DNA of 64,000 nucleotides from Sclerodactyla briareus. Its lineage: Eukaryota; Echinodermata; Holothuroidea; Dendrochirotida; Sclerodactylidae. The notes beneath the pieces are model-generated. The model searched no databases. It worked only from the letters and a program-made list of their open reading frames with translations, and was not told the origin of the DNA. Made by a program: the position numbers and the translations under genes. The stretch covers positions 248,001 through 312,000 of the forward strand of contig JAODTK010004710.1 in the NCBI GenBank assembly GCA_026419785.1, read 5' to 3'. This document shows, piece after piece, positions 1 to 12,348 of the stretch (the first letter of the stretch is position 1; every line of letters starts with the position of its first letter).

Positions 1-1405
1 GGTTGCATTTCCCACGATCTATTTAATTTGTTAACAGTTCTTCTTTTATTTAATTATACCTAAAATACTTCTTTGATCTCACTACTGTGATTGGAGGATG
101 CTTTACTTTCATTGAATGTATTTTGTTAGAAAGGAAGTCAGGAGGTCTGAGAACAGTTAATATGTTGATATTTCCAAGAAAACAAAAGCTTGCCACCTGC
201 CCCTGGTGCAATGATGATATTTCAGCCCTATGGTGCAATGATATTTCAGCCATCTGATGCAATAATGATAGTCAGCCGCCTGCATGACAATTGACCATCC
301 ATGGAGAGGGGTGTGACTTACAATTTTTTATTAGCCAATCAGGAAAGTTTATTTCTTGAGTTGGGAAAACTTTTGATATCCCTATGGAATTACTGTGTGA
401 TGGCCTTGTTGTGGGTACTAAATGTACCAGTCCCTTATAAATGGATGTATTTGTGTCTGGAAGGCACTCTCAAACCAACCACCCCGTTCAGAGCATACAA
501 TCTACCGTATTGCTATATCGCTTGGGAGCAAGGACAAAGTTAGACCTAGCAATTGCTAAGTCTAGAGAGAGGCACTCTGTCATTTTTGCGTGATCAGGAA
601 TCAACTCGAGCAACTTTAATCAAGAAACTGTTTTCTTCATCGGGAACTTGTGCTTGTGAGATAAAAGTTCCCTTATCCATCAAGATATGCTTGCAGTCGT
701 GAGACTGGAGTATATGGTTTCATCACTGGATCAAGGACACGCTCAAGCTTTTATATTTATTTTTTGTGGATATACGAAACTACAAATTTGGAGACCTCAG
801 CGAAGCCTGTCATACTGGGAGTAAACTATTTAATCTTCACCCCACCACTTTGATGTCCTTCTGGACGAGGCACGTCACTTTGAAGCACTTCCTGCCACCA
901 ACTCCAGCCCGTAGATTGTCTCCCATCCTGGCCACCCCGCCCTCCACCCTGTTACCAAGTCGTTTCCAAAAGACGATCAGCCCATCCTAATTAGCTACTT
1001 CAGATGTCCATGCTCCGCGCCGCGTTCCGCGTTGTGCACATTATTCCATCTGAGTAAAATTTGCGCCGTAAGTTAAATTGATATTTTAAAGAATTAATAC
1101 CCATCTTGTTATCATGGATTTTGATATTATGTGAATATGGAGAAACTAGAGTCTGAGGACTAGTTTAGACGAATTAATGTTCATTGTTCCATCCCGGCAA
1201 ATCCTGGTTTTGTTGTTTGCCTTCTCTCGAGTCATATTTCTCTGTTTGCAAGTTCAGTACGCATTGAAGTTTGGTTCCATTTTCCAGCAAAAAATCCCTC
1301 TACAGACTTGGATTCCCAGTCCTGTCTTGAAATCTAGACCTGTTCCCCCTCCGTTTAAATTTGTTGGAAGCTGTTATCTTTAGCAGATTGCTAACAAAGG
1401 CTACA
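1..1405 (+). repeat. Dispersed repeat, arm A of a widely spaced inverted pair
   Basis: The first 1.4 kb is recognisably the reverse complement of about 47080-48500: base 1 pairs with 48500, and similarity fades near 1405. It starts at the window edge, so its true left end is unknown. Inside are a CCAAT motif (about 334), a TATA-like box in CTTATAAATGG (about 434-444) and a short reading frame at 1177-1383 whose tail resembles the region just before the C-terminus of a LINE reverse transcriptase. The combination suggests a retroelement or its regulatory end. I could not define LTR termini or assign a family. Confidence 0.7.
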
Positions 1406-1547
1406 TAACAATAGTGGTTTCAGGGTTGTTCATGAGGATTCATCCTTCCTGACCCTTTCTAACTAAATCAACCCCATATATGGGCTGAGATGCTACTTTC
1501 ATTTAAGACAAACATGCTCTACAACACCATGATTATATATTACTGTA

Positions 1548-2824
1548 GCACCGGGATTTTGCGCGATTTTGAACGGCAAAATGCGCTCCAAAATGCGCTT
1601 CTCCTTTTCCAAAATGTGCGATATTGCCAAAAAAAGGCAAAATGCGCGATCGGTTGCGATTCGAAATTCAAAGTACATTATTTAACACTCAACCACATGA
1701 CAAACGCATGCATTCTTGGAGAAAGGAAGAATCGCAATAGTGCTCTGCCAAAAATTCGCGAAAAATGTAATTTCATCTCTAAGTAACAACATACAATCTG
1801 GAAGTTGATTTAAAAAACAATCGACTCTTCAAAGATGATTTTTAAGGTCACGTAACTTCTGACGATATTTGGAAAATATCTCGAAATTGGGAATATGAAG
1901 GAAATGAACTTGAGAACTTACTCCGATCACGATCACGAATTTTACCAAACAGCAATGCAGCCCATGCATACGGCAAATAACACAACGAGGAGCACGCATG
2001 CCTATGCTTTATCGATCAGGGACCGCCGATTGCTAATTATTAGCGATATGCCAAAACACAAGTCACGTACCACCCGCAGGTTAGGCCAGCTCTGTGTTCC
2101 GATCCACGTCACTAAAATTAGGCATTCTGGATAATCAGAGCACTCTTGTCTCAGCGGGGTGATTAAACTGACCAATGAAAACATTGCCGCACCCGGGATC
2201 ACCGATGTCTTTTTAGTGCACTGTATGCGGAAAGTTTCAGGTGTAACTACAGTGATAGGAATTCAACAGGGGAACACGCAACTTTCAGACATGTCTCTGT
2301 GCACGCAAGACAACATTACAGAGAACAATATTAATAGTCCTCCTAACAGTGTCTGTGTCACCTTGATCGTTCCCCGCTCACTAATCACAGCGGGCCGTTG
2401 AGTCGTGCAGAAGTTACCGGTGCATAATTGTAGCACAAAATATCGGAAATGACAACGATCTGTTGATATGGTTCATGCAGTGTGTGGTACTCGACGGCGA
2501 TTCAAGCTGATACGCCTTTCGCTTAGGAACTTTTAAAACTGACCTTGAAAACTGTTTGGAACTGCAACTAACCCAGGGGAAGGGAGTTATGAAACTACCG
2601 ATGCCTGCGCTGTGTATTGTTTTAGGTAATTTATGCACCCAGCATTTTCTTGGTGATTTGGATTATTACTGGGTTTGTTTGTTTTTTAAGGGTTTTTTTT
2701 AATGACAAATCTTGGGTGTCACGAAACACCTAAATGGGGCCTGATTGCTTGTAAAATGCCCGACGAGACTCGCAATGCGCTATTTTTGGCGCAGATTTTT
2801 GCGCGACGCGCAAAATCCCTGTGC
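1548..2824. mobile_element. Short DNA transposon-like element with inverted ends
   Basis: The left end GCACCGGGATTTTGCGCG and the right end, whose reverse complement begins GCACAGGGATTTTGCGCG, form near-perfect inverted termini. Both ends then continue with further motifs rich in GCGCAAAAT. The 1.28-kb interior has no recognisable protein. I found no convincing target-site duplication (flanks TTACTGTA on the left and TTATTTAC on the right), so the superfamily is open. The ends are seen directly; the element call is an inference. Confidence 0.5.
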
Positions 2825-3698
2825 TTATTTACTGAATGAAAACACAATTTGGGGAAAATCCCTGATCCCAACCACAGTAGCGACCTATGTGTACGGATTG
2901 GTCATAAGCGTAAGCCACAAAACTTCGAGAAGACTTTCAGCTGTTGCAACAATATGCGTTGGCCTGTGTAGTCTGTGCTTCAGTCTAGATTTTGAAACAG
3001 TCCTAGTGATTAACTTGGAGGGCCATCGTAGATCGCGACCCTGCATCGGCCTATTCTTCCAGCAAATTGACCTGTCTATGAGGAAAGTTTGCTAAAGAAG
3101 GTAATGCAATACATGCATGTCACCCTCCCTTTCATACCTCACTCAGTACAACATCTGGCATATAATCGAGTTCCAATCACCAGAACAAGCCGTTTCCGCA
3201 ATTCATTTCTTCTGGAAGCTATCCACTTGTATAATTCCCATGCTACTCGTTGATTTATATGTTTTCTGTCTTTTCAGACTTTTTCGCAGACATGTATGGT
3301 ATCAATCCGTATATTTTGTCTTAATTTTCGGTACGGTCGGCAGGAAACCATTTTCTGTTCTTTCTCAAAAATGGACCATAAATTACTAGCTATCGTAATC
3401 TCTTTACAGATTTCTTCACAACTGCACAGGTGAAAAGGGGACATATCCAAACCTCGCACCTCCCATTTGAAGGTTCTCACATGTGCCCTGTGAGTCAGAC
3501 AATACCTGGGAGGGGGATGGGGGGGGAGTAAGGTAGCTTCCCAATAGGACCTACACAGTACATGCTGCACGTTGTTGTTGCAATTGATACAGAAGGACAG
3601 TAGATTGATTTCACTTGGATTGGTATGATTGCGTAATGGATACCCATGTGTATCTCGATGTCTGAGATGGTGTTATTGATCAGGGGTGGGGTTAGGGT
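2825..3698. other. Unassigned DNA left of the LTR element
   Basis: I see no gene, RNA or terminal repeat that I can support in this stretch. Open frames here are short and show no motif. It is the DNA into which the LTR retrotransposon inserted. Confidence 0.5.
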
Positions 3699-4045
3699 TG
3701 GTAGGGACTATCTATCTTTGCTATCATCGTTTTGGATGTATGCCCTTGGTCTCTTGGGTTCTAATCAATTCATTATCTACTTGTGTTGGTTTACGCTTAG
3801 CACTGCTGCACGTACTGGCATATGAATCTATTCTGTGATCAAGTGGTTATGTTGTTGGTGCTAACTATGTAGAGTGCATGTAGTGTGTACGTTGTCCTTA
3901 TGCTAGCCTGCAGTGGAGGCAGGTAGGACTTAGTTGAATATAGATCAGTACAGCACCAACCTTGAAGATTTTCAGTTCTTTTTAGGTTTCCTCTATTATT
4001 ATATATGTGATTGCTTGTCTGCCCCCCCGCCCTCCAGGCTCTACA
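3699..4045 (+). repeat. Left LTR
   Basis: This matches 9044-9380 along its length, starting at the ACTATCTATC block and ending at CTACA. It includes a small hairpin around CTGCAGTG(G)AGGCAG that is shared by both LTRs. The copies differ by many single-base indels. Confidence 0.88.
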
Positions 4046-4046
4046 C

Positions 4047-4064
4047 TGGCGTTGTCGGCTAACT
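4047..4064 (+). promoter_or_regulatory. Probable tRNA primer-binding site
   Basis: TGGCGTTGTCGGCTAACT begins one base after the CTACA end of the left LTR. A primer-binding site complementary to a tRNA 3' CCA end starts with TGG at exactly this place. I cannot name the tRNA. Confidence 0.6.
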
Positions 4065-4194
4065 CGGGAGTTCCTGCATCGGATAACTCGAATTGGGTAC
4101 CCAATGGCATGCTGTTTTACTACTGAGTGGATTTCTCTGAGAATTTGGAGAAAACTGTAGTAACTTGTAAGTTGGAACTCATCATTATTTAGCA

Positions 4195-4345
4195 TAGCCT
4201 ATTCATCCTAACATTGACTGACTGTATAAACTGGCACAGCCTATACCATGTGCTGTGGGCCTAACCTGATTCGTCCTAAACATTGACTCATTGTAATAAA
4301 CGGGCACAGCTAGACAATATGCAGGGGGCCTAACCTCTTTGAGGC
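4195..4345 (+). repeat. Tandem duplication (~65 bp, two units) in the element leader
   Basis: A unit with CATTGACT, a TAAAC-GGCACAGC core and GGGCCTAACCT occurs twice in succession, with core starts near 4212 and 4275. It lies in the untranslated leader between the primer-binding site and gag. Confidence 0.65.
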
Positions 4346-4779
4346 TGACATTTACTGGACATAATTACCTTATGCTGGAGGGAATTTTATCCTCTTATAC
4401 TGTGGGATATTTCCTGTACTTTGGAAGTCACTGGATCAGATAACATTTGTCAACCCAACGTCGTTTGCTGTTATTATCCACAATTGGATATCTCTCTTTA
4501 AGTAGGCAGAGTCCGAAGGGAATCCGAGAAAGGCCACTGGCTGGTAGTTCCCATTCTCCGAGGAACGATATCCTCACTTGGTTTATGCTGTCAACTAATA
4601 GCAGAACTTTGTAAAGAGTACAACTTGGACCTCTCCTTGTTGACAACAAGGATGACCATGTGGCCGCGCTTCAAACAATTCCGAATTTGATCGATATACA
4701 CGGTGTCTGAGGCCCACGGGTTACTTCTCCAGATTCAAATCACCATAAGAACCTGCAAACGGTTTTTTCACCCTTAAGT

Positions 4780-5575
4780 GCGCGGAAGATGATTCTGGGA
4801 ACTATCGGCTACATTTGAACGGCACCTGTACCAATCAGGGCATTCCCCAGGATAAATGGACTTACGATTGGATCGTATCTAACAGTAAAGCTCATAAGAC
4901 TTTTCACATGCTGGATGATGCTAAAAGGATAAAAAAAACTGGGCGGTTAACAACAGCAATCTTGGCGGCGTATAAATTGACCCCGGACACATAACGTGAG
5001 ACATTCAAGGAACGGCCAGAAGTTTCCAGCAGAGACTTTCAAGCAGTATGCATGTCGGTTGTCCCTCTATTTGCGGCGCTGGATCGTTGCCGACGCCATC
5101 CGTCCTTGGTATGATGATTTTACTACAGTGCTGGAGAAACTGGTGGCGGAGCAGTTGATTTTTTCTCTGAATGATAACATTGCGGTTGAAATTGCTGGAA
5201 CAACCAACCCCGTTGGACACCTAATGATCTGACAAACTTCGTCTGATGAAGGTTATAGTCTCACGTCCTCTTCGATCACGGTCCCAACGAGTCCACCTCG
5301 GGCCATGTTCCATTCCGCATCGTCAGGTTCCTGGGTATCCGCACCATGACGGGACAACGCATTCTCACAAAGTTTCTCTATTGGACCTCGGATGACGGAG
5401 TAACACTTCCCACAGGGGTTTCTCGGGTGGTGGACCTCGGTGACGGGAGCAACCAGTCTCACAGGGTTACTCGGGGTCTCAGACGATGGCAGATTCGGCA
5501 GCCAAGACACCGGGTGTTCAATCCGTTTTCGATGTTTCAAGTGTCCCCAACAGGACAATAGAGTTACACATGTCC
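4780..5575 (+). pseudogene. gag: gag remnant: capsid-like domain and CCHC zinc knuckle
   Basis: The open stretch 4996-5232 carries the pattern FPAETFKQY...LYLRRWI, followed by LEKLVAEQLIFSL. This is the capsid helical pattern of gypsy-type Gag proteins, the one related to vertebrate SCAN domains. Directly upstream, another frame gives a leader of the type LTTAILAAYKL. Downstream, at about 5528-5575, a frame encodes CFKC followed by a VTH segment, matching a retroviral zinc knuckle whose last cysteine is changed. Several frame changes are needed to join these parts, so no full-length Gag can be read. The protein would package the element RNA in virus-like particles. Confidence 0.75.
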
Positions 5576-6384
5576 CTATCACAGAGGGGTTCCTTCAACT
5601 ACGTCAGTATTTCTAATGAGTTGTGTCAAGAGAACTAAAGACTGTTCGTGGGATCTGCCCAGTCGGACTCGTGAGTGTTCTCTTGGATGGGCCCTACTTT
5701 GACGCCAGCTACGGATGAGAAGATACTGGCACAGCGGACAGTGGGCTGATAGAACACTATTAATCCTTCCATATTGGTAATGATAATATTGTTCCATTGG
5801 AGCATCCTTACATCTTTCATTATTGGATAAACACCCCTCTTTTTGATTTTTGGGTAAGTCTGTTTGTTGAGATTTTCATTGCTGGAGAATGTGGTAGGGG
5901 TGGAGGTTGCTGTACAGTTCCCATGTCCTATTCTTTGGGGGGACCCTCTTGTACAGCGTTTTTCATTTACCATAGACATGGGGAATGAATTCGTCTTTGG
6001 GCAGGGAAGAGCTCCCCAGTGGTGAAATATCCATTAGTGTGTGTCCATACGCATAGATTACAGCTCCTGATCTCCAGGTGAGTTGGGAAGGGCTAGAATG
6101 GCAAGTCAAGAATGGGACAAGCAGTCCCTGTCCAAGCTGGGGAGTTGGGTGAAAAACACTCACTCGAATCCCAACCCTGCCCATGCTGAGCCAGTGGTCT
6201 CAAATCCAATCCATGACATATCTCAGAAAGAAAGTCTTGCCTATTATGTGATGTGTCTTGGACCCCGCCATGTTGACTGCGACTGGTTGAAATGTCGCAT
6301 TGAAACTGATCAAGCTCGGCCAATTTCGAAGTAAGCCTACAAGGCTTTTCCCTGCCAAAAAAGGAAAGCTTGCGTGGTCAGGTA

Positions 6385-7052
6385 AAGGTTGTTGGAGAGA
6401 GTATAATCGTACCGCACTCACAATGGTGTAGTCCGGTTGTGATGGTGATGAAGCCTGATGGCACCTACAGCTAGCAATAGAGCTATCGCTCATTAATGGG
6501 TCACTCGTCCCTTTGGCGACCCACGTCCCACAATCTATCCATTTTGCTTCCACGCACAATTCCAAAGTTTTTTCGACTCTAGATCTTAAGCTGGGTTGTG
6601 CAACGCAGTTGATCCGGAACATCAGCACAAAACTGCTTTCGTCTGTGAATGAGGTTGTACTTTGAGTTCAAAGCGCTTCCCATTTGGCCTCAAAAATGCC
6701 ACCAACAATTCCAGAACCTACTGGACATAGTCTTGAAACCACTGAATTCATCTGGGCTCAGACAGCCGCTATTTTCCCCTACATTGACGATATTGTCATG
6801 CATTCCCCAGATGTTCAAAGTCACTTTCAGGATTTTAGGGCAGTCCTGGACTGTCTGAGGGCAGGCAGTGGGCTGACGTTAATCCTTCAAAGTGCCAATA
6901 CTGTTGACAGGTTAAGAAGTTTTTTGGGGTATGTATTGATCAGAAGCATGGCATTAACCTTGCATCCTTTCCTAAGTCAGAGCGTTGACATTTTCCCGAC
7001 CCAGGTGGATACGAAATATCCCTTGAAGATTCTTGGTGTGCAAAATTTGTAA
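6385..7052 (+). pseudogene. pol: pol remnant: reverse transcriptase
   Basis: The frame at 6385-6465 encodes the first RT motif, of the form SQWCSPVVMVMKPDGT. About 6660-6720 gives the FPFGLKNA motif. The catalytic YIDDIV box lies at 6780-6797, followed by HFQDFRAVLDCLRA and a FLGYV motif near 6925. All are in the order known for Ty3/gypsy reverse transcriptases. The metal-binding YxDD aspartates survive. At least three frame changes separate these motifs, and the region between motif 1 and FPFGL is scrambled. A protease should lie upstream (about 5600-6300), but I could not find its active-site motif. Confidence 0.85.
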
Positions 7053-7139
7053 GAAAATGGCCGACATGTGGAACCCTTGAATAGGTTGCGGCTCATAGGA
7101 GTCGTTTTGATGGGTCGGGGCTGAGCCATTCAAAGGTAA

Positions 7140-7724
7140 TTTACGAGCTTAAACAAGCAATTGCCAACGTGCAGTTGCATTGGCGATACCAAGAATTTCA
7201 GGAACTTTCGAGGTCCATTGTGATGCATCGAATGTGGGTCTTGGTGCGGACTGGATTCCAAAGGAACGAATGAGGTGTCCCGCGGGTTATCGAGTTTGCA
7301 TCAAGGGCCATTAAAGGTGAAAAATTGCATTATCTTCCACAGAGTTGAGTGGCTTTGGGCGGTCGTGTGTGCCTTCAGAAATGGAGAGCTTACTGTGGAA
7401 AGTTCTCATCCGACTGTTTTTCAAACCACCAGGCACTTGTTTGGATGCTGCGAAATAAGCAGCTCAAAGGGAAGTTGGTCAGATGGGCACTACAAGTTAC
7501 AGGATAAATACGATTATACTGTTCACTATCGCGGTTGCACAAATTTAGTATCTGATGCCCTATCCGTTGCAGTAGTTGGGGGTGGTTCATATGATAACAA
7601 TGTTTCTTTCCATCCAGCTTGTAATGGGGACCCAGCCACTGACATAAATGGGCTTCCAGTGGTGAATGGTTGCGATGATGGTTTCATTGGCGTGCTAGGG
7701 TTGAATAATCATAAGGGTCCATGA
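7140..7724 (+). pseudogene. pol: pol remnant: RNase H domain
   Basis: A frame around 7405-7470 gives a NHQALVWML segment equivalent to the TDH(K/Q)PLxWL RNase H signature. The 7275-7724 frame encodes YDYTVHYRGCTNLVSDALS, matching the highly conserved C-terminal signature of gypsy RNase H (Y-x-I-x-Y-x-x-G-x-x-N-x-x-A-D-A-L-S). RNase H would remove the RNA template during reverse transcription. Frames are disrupted between the two motifs. Confidence 0.8.
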
Positions 7725-8029
7725 GATGCCCAATTTTATTGTTATGATTGTACTCCGGCGGCTAGCCCCTCGCCCGAGAGGGGTTGTTTGGGGTTTAGTG
7801 AGCCCATTGTGACGACGGGGGTATGTCCCCGTAAAATTTTTGCCAATATAACGAATTCATCCTAGCGCAGCAAAAGTAGAGTTTGTTGCTGATATTTGGC
7901 GAGTGGCGATTCCGAATTGTAATCCAATGCTTCCGCCATTTGTAGTTGAAAGAACAATTGGCGCAAAGAGGCTCAACGTGTAGCTACTTCAGGTCACCCC
8001 AAGTTTGTTGTCCCCTCCACACTTCACCA

Positions 8030-8793
8030 TAGCGTTATCAATCACTATCAGTTCACCGCTTCCCCCCATTTGGGGTCAGGAAAACCATGACTAAAATTGC
8101 TGAAGTTTTTGGTGGAAAATTTCACGAACGAGATTGGAGCTTTTTAATTAAGCGATGCAGGTTGTGTCAACTTTCTAAACCTGTGTATTCAAAAACCAAT
8201 GGGATTCATGGAGTCCCTCTATTTTCAACCTGGGAAGTTTACTAGCCCCTGATCTTCTCGGCCCTTTCCTGAGAGTAGAGTGAAATTGTATATTTCTGGT
8301 GGGATTACTGAATCAGTTTTCGAAATTTTCTTGCATAATACTTTGAAGGCGAGCTACTGGTAAGGTTTTGGCAGCGGTCCTGAGACAGATGTTTTGTACT
8401 TGGGAGTGCCTGCCGGAATTTGTATCTGACATGGACCTCAATGGTCCCCCATCATGTGTGCAGAGATTTGTGTCAAATTGGGTAGAGAGGGTGATTAGGA
8501 ACTTGGTTGTCCATGTTGTGCTGTTTGTGGGTTCTAATCACAGAGATTGGGACAGTATGTGATGAATTTATGTTTCGTTGAATTCCTTTCACCAGCATGA
8601 CGCCACAGGTATGCCCGCAGCTTTCTTCTTTGGCCGGGAAGATTACAGGTCCCGGGTGAGTGGTTGTATGATCTGGAATAGGTGGAGACCCGTGGGGCTG
8701 GGTGGACAAGCGCGGGGGGTGGGGGTTAGACATCAGATGTTTTGCTTAAGCGCTGTGAGAATTTTTCATGCGACAGAAGAGAGGAACAAGTGA
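8030..8793 (+). pseudogene. pol: pol remnant: integrase
   Basis: An HHCC zinc-binding domain is visible: histidines near 8040-8065, then RCRLCQLSKP at about 8151-8180. Further on, KVLAAVLRQMF (8365-8400) and a degraded SD-x-GP segment (8425-8450) mark the catalytic core. HRDWDSM (8538-8560) and TGMPAAFFFGRE (8606-8640) match the core end of gypsy integrases. Frames shift several times and the DD(35)E triad cannot be read intact. The enzyme would insert the cDNA into the host chromosome. Confidence 0.8.
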
Positions 8794-9032
8794 AGTATGA
8801 AGAAAAGACCAAGAAGTAATTTCAAGCTGGTATAATGTAATGCTTAAGGCCTCATCCGATTTCAAATTTTGTCAGAGCATTGTTTCTTCTAAATTGGCAC
8901 CACGTTGGAAGGGCCATACAGTATCGAGGAGCAATTAATCCCCAGGAAACTTTGCTATACTTCATGAAATGGGGACAAGAGGGTTGCTCACGTTGAGCAA
9001 TTGAAGTTGGTACTTTAAGGGGTAGCTTTCTT

Positions 9033-9043
9033 GGAGGGGGTGG
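9033..9043 (+). promoter_or_regulatory. Polypurine tract
   Basis: GGAGGGGGTGG lies immediately before the TG start of the right LTR, the expected place for the plus-strand primer of reverse transcription. Confidence 0.6.
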
Positions 9044-9380
9044 TGTAGAGACTATCTATCTGTGCTATCATAGTATTGGAATGTATTCCTTTATCTCTTG
9101 GTTCTATGCATATGCATTATTATCTTGTTGTTGTTTAACATTAGGCCGCTGGTACTTCACTATGAAATCTATTCTGTTATCAAGTGTATGTTGTTGTTCT
9201 ATACTATAGTATATGCATGTATGTGTACTGTTGTCTTATGCTGCCTGCAGTGATGCAGGTAGGCTTTAGTTGACTCGTAGATAGTACAGCACCAACCTTG
9301 AAGATTTTCAGTTCTTTTGTAGTTTTCCTCTATTTTTATCATATTGTATCTATTGCTGTCTGCCCCCCCGCCAGCCTACA
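9044..9380 (+). repeat. Right LTR
   Basis: This is the direct repeat of 3699-4045, from TGTAGAGACTATC to CCTACA. Bases 9381-9384 (GGGT) repeat the four bases before the left LTR. Confidence 0.88.
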
Positions 9381-10973
9381 GGGTTATTCCCCCCCCCCCC
9401 CCCCCCCCCCAAGGGAAAAAAAATTTTTCGGCTTTTTAACTTTTAAAAGCATAAAATGCCTTTCCCCTCTATACAAAACCAATGTGCAAAACCTTGGAGA
9501 AACAGAATTTGACATTTATAAAGCAGAAAATTCTTGCCTAGGTAGGGTTTAATTGTAGGTTTAGTGCTTTCTCCGATAGATTTCGGATTACAACATCTGT
9601 CATGAATCTGATCCAACCCACCCTAATCCCTAACCCTAATCTCATACATCAAGTTACACTTGGTATACACTATAAGTCATGGCACATGAAGTAATTATCC
9701 TTTAATATTGTTGAACGATTTTGTAGGTTTCCACTCAATCTCTTCTATAGCTTTGGTTTGGTACAATTTCCAAAGTAAACATGTTTTAACATTTACTCTG
9801 TATTTAGGAAATCATACATGTGTTCTCCACGTTTACCCGGTAGGCTATGTCAGAAGGCAAATTTTGCAATAGCTTATTGTGCCTTAACGTGGCCAAATAA
9901 AAATAATTTCATGTTTAGCATCCCTGCCCGCCTCCTTTTTTGGAGGAAATTCTAAAAAAAAAAAAAATTTCATTCAGGCTATAAATTTTTTTGCAAAATA
10001 TTTTGAGGTCTAACGCCATGGAAGCATTGCTCTTACAAGACAGTTTGAAGCATGTTTCAAGGTAGTAACCCTTGTAGAACCATAAATAACAGAATAAAAG
10101 AGCGCCTCCCTGAGAAAGGTCAAGTGCAAACCCTGCTTCACCACCCGCTTCCTTTCCTCTTTTCAACCTTTCTAAGTCGGTATTTCTCAGGGGTGCATTT
10201 ATTTAGAAATGTTTATGCATTTCTGGTTATGAAGGGCTATTAGTAATTATTTCGAGCTACATGTGGGACACCAATTTAGTATAAACATCTTGATAAGCAA
10301 TGGTCGATTGGTCGGGTCGCCAAAAAAAAAAAGGAAAAAAAAAGGGGAACCGCCTCCTCCTCATTAAAACAGCGGTGATTGCCTAAACATTTTTTTTTTA
10401 ACTTGCCTACCGGTACAACACACTCGAATCAGCCATAATTTGCCTGTTTGGTTCAGCTGTCATAATGGTAATATATAGAAGCAAACCAAAAATTTAGTCA
10501 TCTTTACATGACTATTGTTATTGGCCTTAACTTGCTTTTAAAGCCTTAATGCGAGTATTAGTTACAGCCTAACCACCTAAACATAACCTAACGACAGTTA
10601 CAGCTAGCTTACGCCCTAGCCCAGCAAAACGTAGCTGACACTGAACCATTTCATACAACCTAACCTAAGTGAGACATCTCAAATCATAGTTAAAGCCTAT
10701 CTCGGAATTTTGAGACCTGTCAAAGAAGTGACTCTTCAAATTTCAATCGATCGTTGCAACAAGCGAAGGATTCAATTCGACGAACTTCGAAGTACGATGG
10801 GGCGAATTGGCGTTCGACTGAGTGCCAACTTCAACACGGCCACATTTATCCTAATAAGATATGATAAGGGCAAACTAAATTCTTGTAGCGCATGGTTTTT
10901 TAGTGAATGTATATTCGTGACGAGTAGGGCCTATGAAAGAGCTATAGCTTGCACTTTCTTCGCCTAATCGGTT
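9381..10973. other. Gene-free stretch with homopolymers
   Basis: It begins with a C tract (about 9390-9411) and contains several A runs and a short CCCTAACCCTAATC stretch near 9625. I recognise no coding exon, RNA gene or terminal repeat here. Confidence 0.5.
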
Positions 10974-12042
10974 GCCAAGGCGGCGATCATGGGGGGGGGT
11001 GGGGGGGGGGGGGGGTGGGGGGGGGGGAGGGGGGGGGGGGGGGGGGGGGACAGGAGGGGAAACGGGGGGGGGGGGGGGAGGGGACGTGGTTCCTCCCAAT
11101 ATTTGGTTGGGGGGGGGGACGCGATCTTGGCATTTGTCCCCCCCCTCTCCCCCCCCCCCCCCCCCAATATTTTGAGCCCACTGCTTTTCGCTGACACTGT
11201 AATCCCGACATATCCATCAGCAAAAACCATGTTTAAACAATGCAATGATGACCTAATATCGAGTTGAGGGGAATTCTTGCTGCTCCCTGTCGAAATTTTT
11301 GCGCGCTGCGCGTGGGTATTTCATGTGCCGGGGTGGTCGACCTAGATGTGCCTCGGCAGACATATGTTCCTTACAAAAAATGCCTGAATTTACTCTGGGT
11401 TGTTCTCAATTATTCAATGAGAATAAGGGTTCTCCTCCAATCCCTTCGTTTTCCATATACTACACTTCATTCACAGCTTAAGGTTGGCTCTCCTGCATTG
11501 ACCGTGTCAAACAATCGCTATCCTGAGGTGAAGTATGGAACGCCAAAACGACAGATTTCCATTATCTATCTGATGCAGTAGCTCATTATGCAATACAAAT
11601 TTTCTGTCGCAGAAGGACAAAATATGTATGCACTCATTATTGACTCGGATAGTCTATCCGCATAACGGAATTTCTTTTCTTTATTTTATTCTTAACAAAC
11701 GTCTCTGCAACTAATGAGTGCCATTTCGGACATATGTTCCTCTTATGTGAGTGTTACTCATGATCGAAGCCATCGCCGCCGCAAATGACTTCTTTACTTA
11801 TTATTGGGCAGCTCATATTGTCACTAATGATAATTTGCTCATTATTCGGCAGCGAACACTACGCATACTGACTTATTTACTGATTATTCGGCATCTTACT
11901 GGGCCACATAATGGACTTGTTTTGTCTTAATTCGACAACCAAAGACGGCAAGCATAATAACTTGATTGTTTTGTTTTTTTGTCGAATCTTTATAGCAGCA
12001 TCACTAATGACTCATGTTTGTCATTCTCGCACAGTCCTATTT

Positions 12043-12160
12043 CAGAATGAGAAACTCTGCAGAACGAGTAACCCCTGCAGAACGAGAACCTGGCAGAATG
12101 AGAAAACTCTGCAGAATGAGAAACCTCTGTCAGAACGAGTAACCTCGGCAAACGAGTATC
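12043..12160 (+). repeat. ~19-bp minisatellite
   Basis: About six consecutive variants of CAGAACGAGAAACCTCTG lie inside the left arm of the palindrome. The right arm has only one or two, so the array expanded after the arms formed. Confidence 0.75.
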
Positions 12161-12292
12161 TGAATATTGTCCGTTTCGGGCAATGCAATTACCTTCACGG
12201 CGTCCTCTGGCCATTGGCACTATTGTAAGGAACCGACATGTAAGGTGGGTTATGTTGAGTGGCAGATATTAGGTGTCAAGTTAGCTGGTAAT

Positions 12293-12317
12293 CAGGGGGC
12301 GGATCCAGATTTTTGTG

Positions 12318-12348
<31 letters not shown>

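Larger units (their letters stand above)
3699..9380 (+). mobile_element. Ty3/gypsy-type LTR retrotransposon, degenerate
   Basis: Two direct repeats of about 340 bp (3699-4045 and 9044-9380) flank decayed gag, reverse transcriptase, RNase H and integrase in that order. That is the Ty3/gypsy gene order, because integrase comes last. The LTRs start with TG and end with TACA. GGGT flanks both ends (3695-3698 and 9381-9384) and would be a 4-bp target duplication. A TGG-starting primer-binding site follows the left LTR, and a purine tract precedes the right LTR. Frames are broken many times, often at homopolymers, so the copy is dead or badly sequenced. LTR divergence suggests an old insertion, although indel errors inflate it. 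Confidence 0.9.

Noticed and set aside
6200-6628. 142-codon minus-strand frame, the longest in the retroelement
   Set aside because: It is the shadow of the plus-strand reverse transcriptase, whose motif 1 is read on the other strand at 6385-6465.
9610-9640. CCCTAA-like telomeric repeats
   Set aside because: There are only two or three irregular units; no array.
10875-11267. Overlapping Gly-rich and Pro-rich open frames on both strands
   Set aside because: They are translations of the G and C homopolymers of a transposon end, with all frames open because the tract lacks stops.
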